Origin: Clostridiales bacterium oral taxon 876 str. F0540
GTDB lineage: Bacteria > Bacillota > Clostridia > Clostridiales > Clostridiaceae
Assembly (NCBI GenBank): GCA_000466585.1
Contig: KE993477.1
Span: forward strand, 1 to 17,586
Direction: 5' to 3'
Length of the DNA: 17,586 nucleotides
The translations under genes and the position numbers were made by a program. This document shows positions 15,899 through 17,586 of the stretch, one piece after another. The notes beneath the pieces were generated by a model that saw only the letters and a list, made by a program, of their open reading frames with translations, had not been told where the DNA came from and searched no databases. The stretch's first letter is position 1, and every line of letters begins with the position of its first letter.

Positions 15899-17311
15899 TT
15901 ATTTTGTCTTCCAAGCTGTACCTTCTTTTGAATCGATAAGTTCAATATTCTGATCTAAAAGAATATTTCTAATTTCATCTGCTCTAGCCCAGTTTTTTTC
16001 TTTTCTAGCTTGGTTTCTCTCCTGGATAAGATTATTGATATAAGTCTCATCAACACTTACATTTTCATTTGTATTATTAATTTCGGTTAAGTTCAGAGAG
16101 AATACCCTATCAAAATCTTCTATTAAATATACCTTGTCAGAATTATTTAAAGCCTCATCCTTTATAACCTCTGATAATATTGTAAAGGCATTTGCAATAT
16201 TCAAATCATCACTTATTTGATCAGCAAACTTAGCTTGATAACTTTTAATATTATCTTCATTAAGCTTATCCTCAGCATTTTTACTCTCCAGTATTCCGTT
16301 AATTTTGCTTTTTAGTTTACTGAGCGACCTTTGAGCCTCTTTTAAACTTTCAAAGCTAAAAACTAATTGTTTCTTGTATTTAGACTGAAGGCAAAAATAT
16401 CTGTAATCTAATGGACTAAAGCCTTTTTCAATAAGCTTTGAAACTGTTAAAAAACCTCCGTTTGATTTTGACATTTTGCCGTTATCAAACACTAAAAATT
16501 CTGCATGCATCCAGTAGTTTACCCACTTATGTCCTACAGCGCTTTCTGATTGTGCTATCTCGTTGGTATGATGCACAGGTATATGGTCAACACCTCCGCA
16601 GTGTATGTCTATTCTATCACCAAGATACTTCATGGACATTGCTGAACATTCAATATGCCATCCCGGAAATCCCTTTCCCCAAGGTGATTCCCACTGCATT
16701 ATTTGATTGGCAAATTTGGAATTTGTAAACCAAAGTACAAAATCCATTGGATTCTTCTTATAAGGATCAACCTCTACTCTGCTTCCTGCCTTAAGTTCCT
16801 CCATACTAAGGTTTGCAAGCTTAGTATAGTCCGGAAACTTTTCAATAGAAAAATATACATTGCCGTTAGCAATATAAGTAAAACCCTTTTTCTCAAGCAC
16901 TTGTATAAACTTAATCATATCTTCAATATGTTCTGTAGCCCTGCACGCAACATCTGGTCTTTTTATATTTAAAAGTTCGCAATCCTTCAAAAAAGCTTCC
17001 TCGTAAAACCTTGCAATTTCCCATACTGTTTTATTTTCTCTGCTTGCACCTAAGGCCATCTTATCCTCACCGCTGTCTGAGTCAGACTCCAAGTGCCCCA
17101 CGTCAGTAATATTCATAACATGCTTTACTTTGAAGCCTATATACTCTAATGATTTTTTAAGAACATCTTCAAAAATATAGGTTCGCAAATTTCCTATGTG
17201 CGCATAGTTGTACACTGTTGGTCCACAGGTATAAAGTCTTATTTTACCTTCTTCTATTGGAATTATTTCTTCCTTCTTTCCAGTTAACGTGTTATAAACT
17301 GAAAACTTCAT
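15899..17311 (-). CDS. cysS: Cysteine--tRNA ligase, 470 aa
   Basis: Class I aminoacyl-tRNA synthetase that charges tRNA-Cys in the cytoplasm. The signature HIGN (38-41) replaces HIGH, as usual in this enzyme, and GKMSKSNGG (278-286) is the KMSKS loop. Zinc ligands that give cysteine specificity are visible as C29 in LYTCGPTVYN, C222 in GWHIECSAMS, and H247/H248 with E251 in VHHTNE. The C-terminal anticodon-binding region ends with ARKEKNWARADEIRNILL, typical of the family. The length is normal. AAGGAGG lies 8 bases before the ATG. The gene is preceded on its own strand by a terminator hairpin, with only about 25 bases between the U-tract and the start codon, so no separate promoter fits there. 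Its expression must therefore depend on read-through of the leader described at 17337-17487. Confidence 0.96.
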   Translation of the reverse strand: MKFSVYNTLTGKKEEIIPIEEGKIRLYTCGPTVYNYAHIGNLRTYIFEDVLKKSLEYIGFKVKHVMNITDVGHLESDSDSGEDKMALGASRENKTVWEIARFYEEAFLKDCELLNIKRPDVACRATEHIEDMIKFIQVLEKKGFTYIANGNVYFSIEKFPDYTKLANLSMEELKAGSRVEVDPYKKNPMDFVLWFTNSKFANQIMQWESPWGKGFPGWHIECSAMSMKYLGDRIDIHCGGVDHIPVHHTNEIAQSESAVGHKWVNYWMHAEFLVFDNGKMSKSNGGFLTVSKLIEKGFSPLDYRYFCLQSKYKKQLVFSFESLKEAQRSLSKLKSKINGILESKNAEDKLNEDNIKSYQAKFADQISDDLNIANAFTILSEVIKDEALNNSDKVYLIEDFDRVFSLNLTEINNTNENVSVDETYINNLIQERNQARKEKNWARADEIRNILLDQNIELIDSKEGTAWKTK

Positions 17312-17336
17312 TAATACTACCTCCTTGACTTTCTTA

Positions 17337-17373
17337 GCAAAAAATAAAAACTGCAGGCAAAAACCTGCAGCTT
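17337..17373 (-). terminator. Attenuator terminator in the cysS leader
   Basis: On the minus strand CUGCAGG (17364-17370) pairs CCUGCAG (17351-17357) around UUUUUG, extended by three outer pairs, and runs into UUUUUAUUUUUU (17339-17350). It is a textbook intrinsic terminator, but it lies directly upstream of cysS rather than after a full-size gene. Its 5' arm can instead pair with 17419-17432. Confidence 0.88.
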
Positions 17374-17403
17374 ATAATGCTAATTAAAATTAATCTTATA
17401 AGG

Positions 17404-17487
17404 CTATCTCAAAAAAATTGCAGACTTGTTGCTATTTAAACTTACTAATATTAAATTAGTTAAATAACAACAGCAACAGCATTTCAT
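17404..17487 (-). CDS. Cysteine-rich leader peptide of cysS, 27 aa
   Basis: A short reading frame beginning MKCCCCCYLTNL and ending at TAG 17404-17406. The five Cys codons (TGC TGT TGC TGT TGT, 17467-17481) are consecutive, which is very unlikely by chance next to a cysteinyl-tRNA synthetase gene. AGGAGG at 17497-17502 lies 9 bases before the ATG; a closer ATG at 17494-17496 gives only three codons. The peptide itself is probably not functional. Translating it would measure charged tRNA-Cys: a ribosome stalled on the Cys codons covers the 5' arm of the following hairpin. The remaining codons are ordinary and AT-rich. An alternative is a real small metal-binding peptide, but the tight fit with the downstream RNA structures favours a leader role. 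Confidence 0.8.
   Translation of the reverse strand: MKCCCCCYLTNLILVSLNSNKSAIFLR
17419..17471 (-). promoter_or_regulatory. Alternative pairings: anti-antiterminator hairpin and antiterminator arm
   Basis: In minus-strand RNA, 17455-17471 pairs with 17428-17449 (arms GUUGUUAUUUA-ACUAAU and AUUAGU-UAAAUAGCAAC, one G-U pair, a 5-base bulge AAGUU and loop UUAAU). The 5' arm includes the last two Cys codons. The alternative is GCAACAAGUCUGCA (17419-17432) pairing with UGCAGGUUUUUGC (17357-17369): 13 pairs with two G-U and one bulged C. This would consume the 5' arm of the terminator. The two structures share 17428-17432, so they exclude each other at that point. Confidence 0.72.
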
Positions 17488-17496
17488 TTTGACATT

Positions 17497-17586
17497 CCTC
17501 CTATTTGTCGGAAGCACTGAGTAGTTTATATTACTCGCTCCCGCTCGCAAACTACTCGTAAAAGTCCATTTAGGACTTTTACCTCC
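17497..17586 (-). repeat. Structured repeat copy B, upstream of the cysS leader peptide
   Basis: Counterpart of 2959-3048, truncated or just completed at the window edge. On the minus strand it runs GGAGG, hairpin arms TAAAAGTCC and GGACTTTTA around TAAAT, second hairpin arms GAGTAGTTT and AAACTACTC around a GCGAG-rich loop, then CCGACAAA and AGGAGG, which is the ribosome binding site of the leader peptide. It has the same orientation relative to its downstream gene as copy A. Confidence 0.75.

Noticed and set aside
16438..16972. Plus-strand reading frames opposite cysS, and similar short frames opposite other genes
   Set aside because: They are antisense shadows of convincing genes, without ribosome binding sites or recognisable domains.
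17312..17586. T-box riboswitch for cysS
   Set aside because: No T-box core sequence or large specifier-loop layout is visible; the leader instead has a Cys-rich reading frame and a simple terminator. A T-box further upstream, outside the window, cannot be excluded.
1..17586. CRISPR array, tRNA/rRNA gene, IS element or prophage
   Set aside because: No regularly spaced repeats, cloverleaf sequences, transposase or phage genes were seen; the only dispersed repeat is the structured pair at 2959-3048 and 17497-17586.

Overview
The window looks like chromosomal DNA of a low-GC, spore-forming Firmicute, most likely Clostridium or a close relative. The evidence is strong AT bias, AGGAGG-type ribosome binding sites, AT-rich promoters, a Ger(x)C-type spore germination gene, a CUT1/Lpl-type sugar transporter without its own ATPase, and the overall protein character. 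No tRNA, rRNA, IS element, phage gene or CRISPR array was seen.

Layout. 1-1008 (+): 3' part of a germination gene, apparently with a one-base frameshift near its left edge. 1120-2953 (-): two-gene unit of an MBL-fold hydrolase followed by a short-chain dehydrogenase, preceded by repeat copy A (2959-3048). 3157-4587 (+): small kinase-like protein plus a calcineurin-like phosphoesterase. 4675-7774 (-): alpha-galactosidase operon, melA (GH4) then a GH36-like enzyme, divergent from an AraC-type regulator (7926-8756, +). 8972-10353 (+): TetR regulator plus a TSUP-family exporter, with a clear promoter and a perfect palindromic operator candidate. 10436-15577 (-): lipoprotein sugar-binding protein, two permeases and a six-hairpin glycosidase-like protein. 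15899-17311 (-): cysS.

How it works together. The two minus-strand sugar operons and the AraC gene look like one alpha-galactoside or related glycan uptake locus: capture and import by the transporter, then intracellular hydrolysis by GH4, GH36 and possibly the six-hairpin protein. The TetR-TSUP pair lies between the two halves and appears independent.

The most interesting part is the cysS leader (17312-17586, minus strand). A 27-codon reading frame with a good ribosome binding site begins Met-Lys followed by five consecutive Cys codons. It is followed by three mutually exclusive RNA pairings ending in an intrinsic terminator just before cysS. This is the layout of classical ribosome-mediated attenuation, here apparently sensing charged tRNA-Cys, and no T-box is visible. 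Directly upstream is repeat copy B (17497-17586), related to copy A 14.5 kb away. Both copies fold into two hairpins with compensatory base changes, and both are bracketed by Shine-Dalgarno-like GGAGG motifs. I do not recognise this element.
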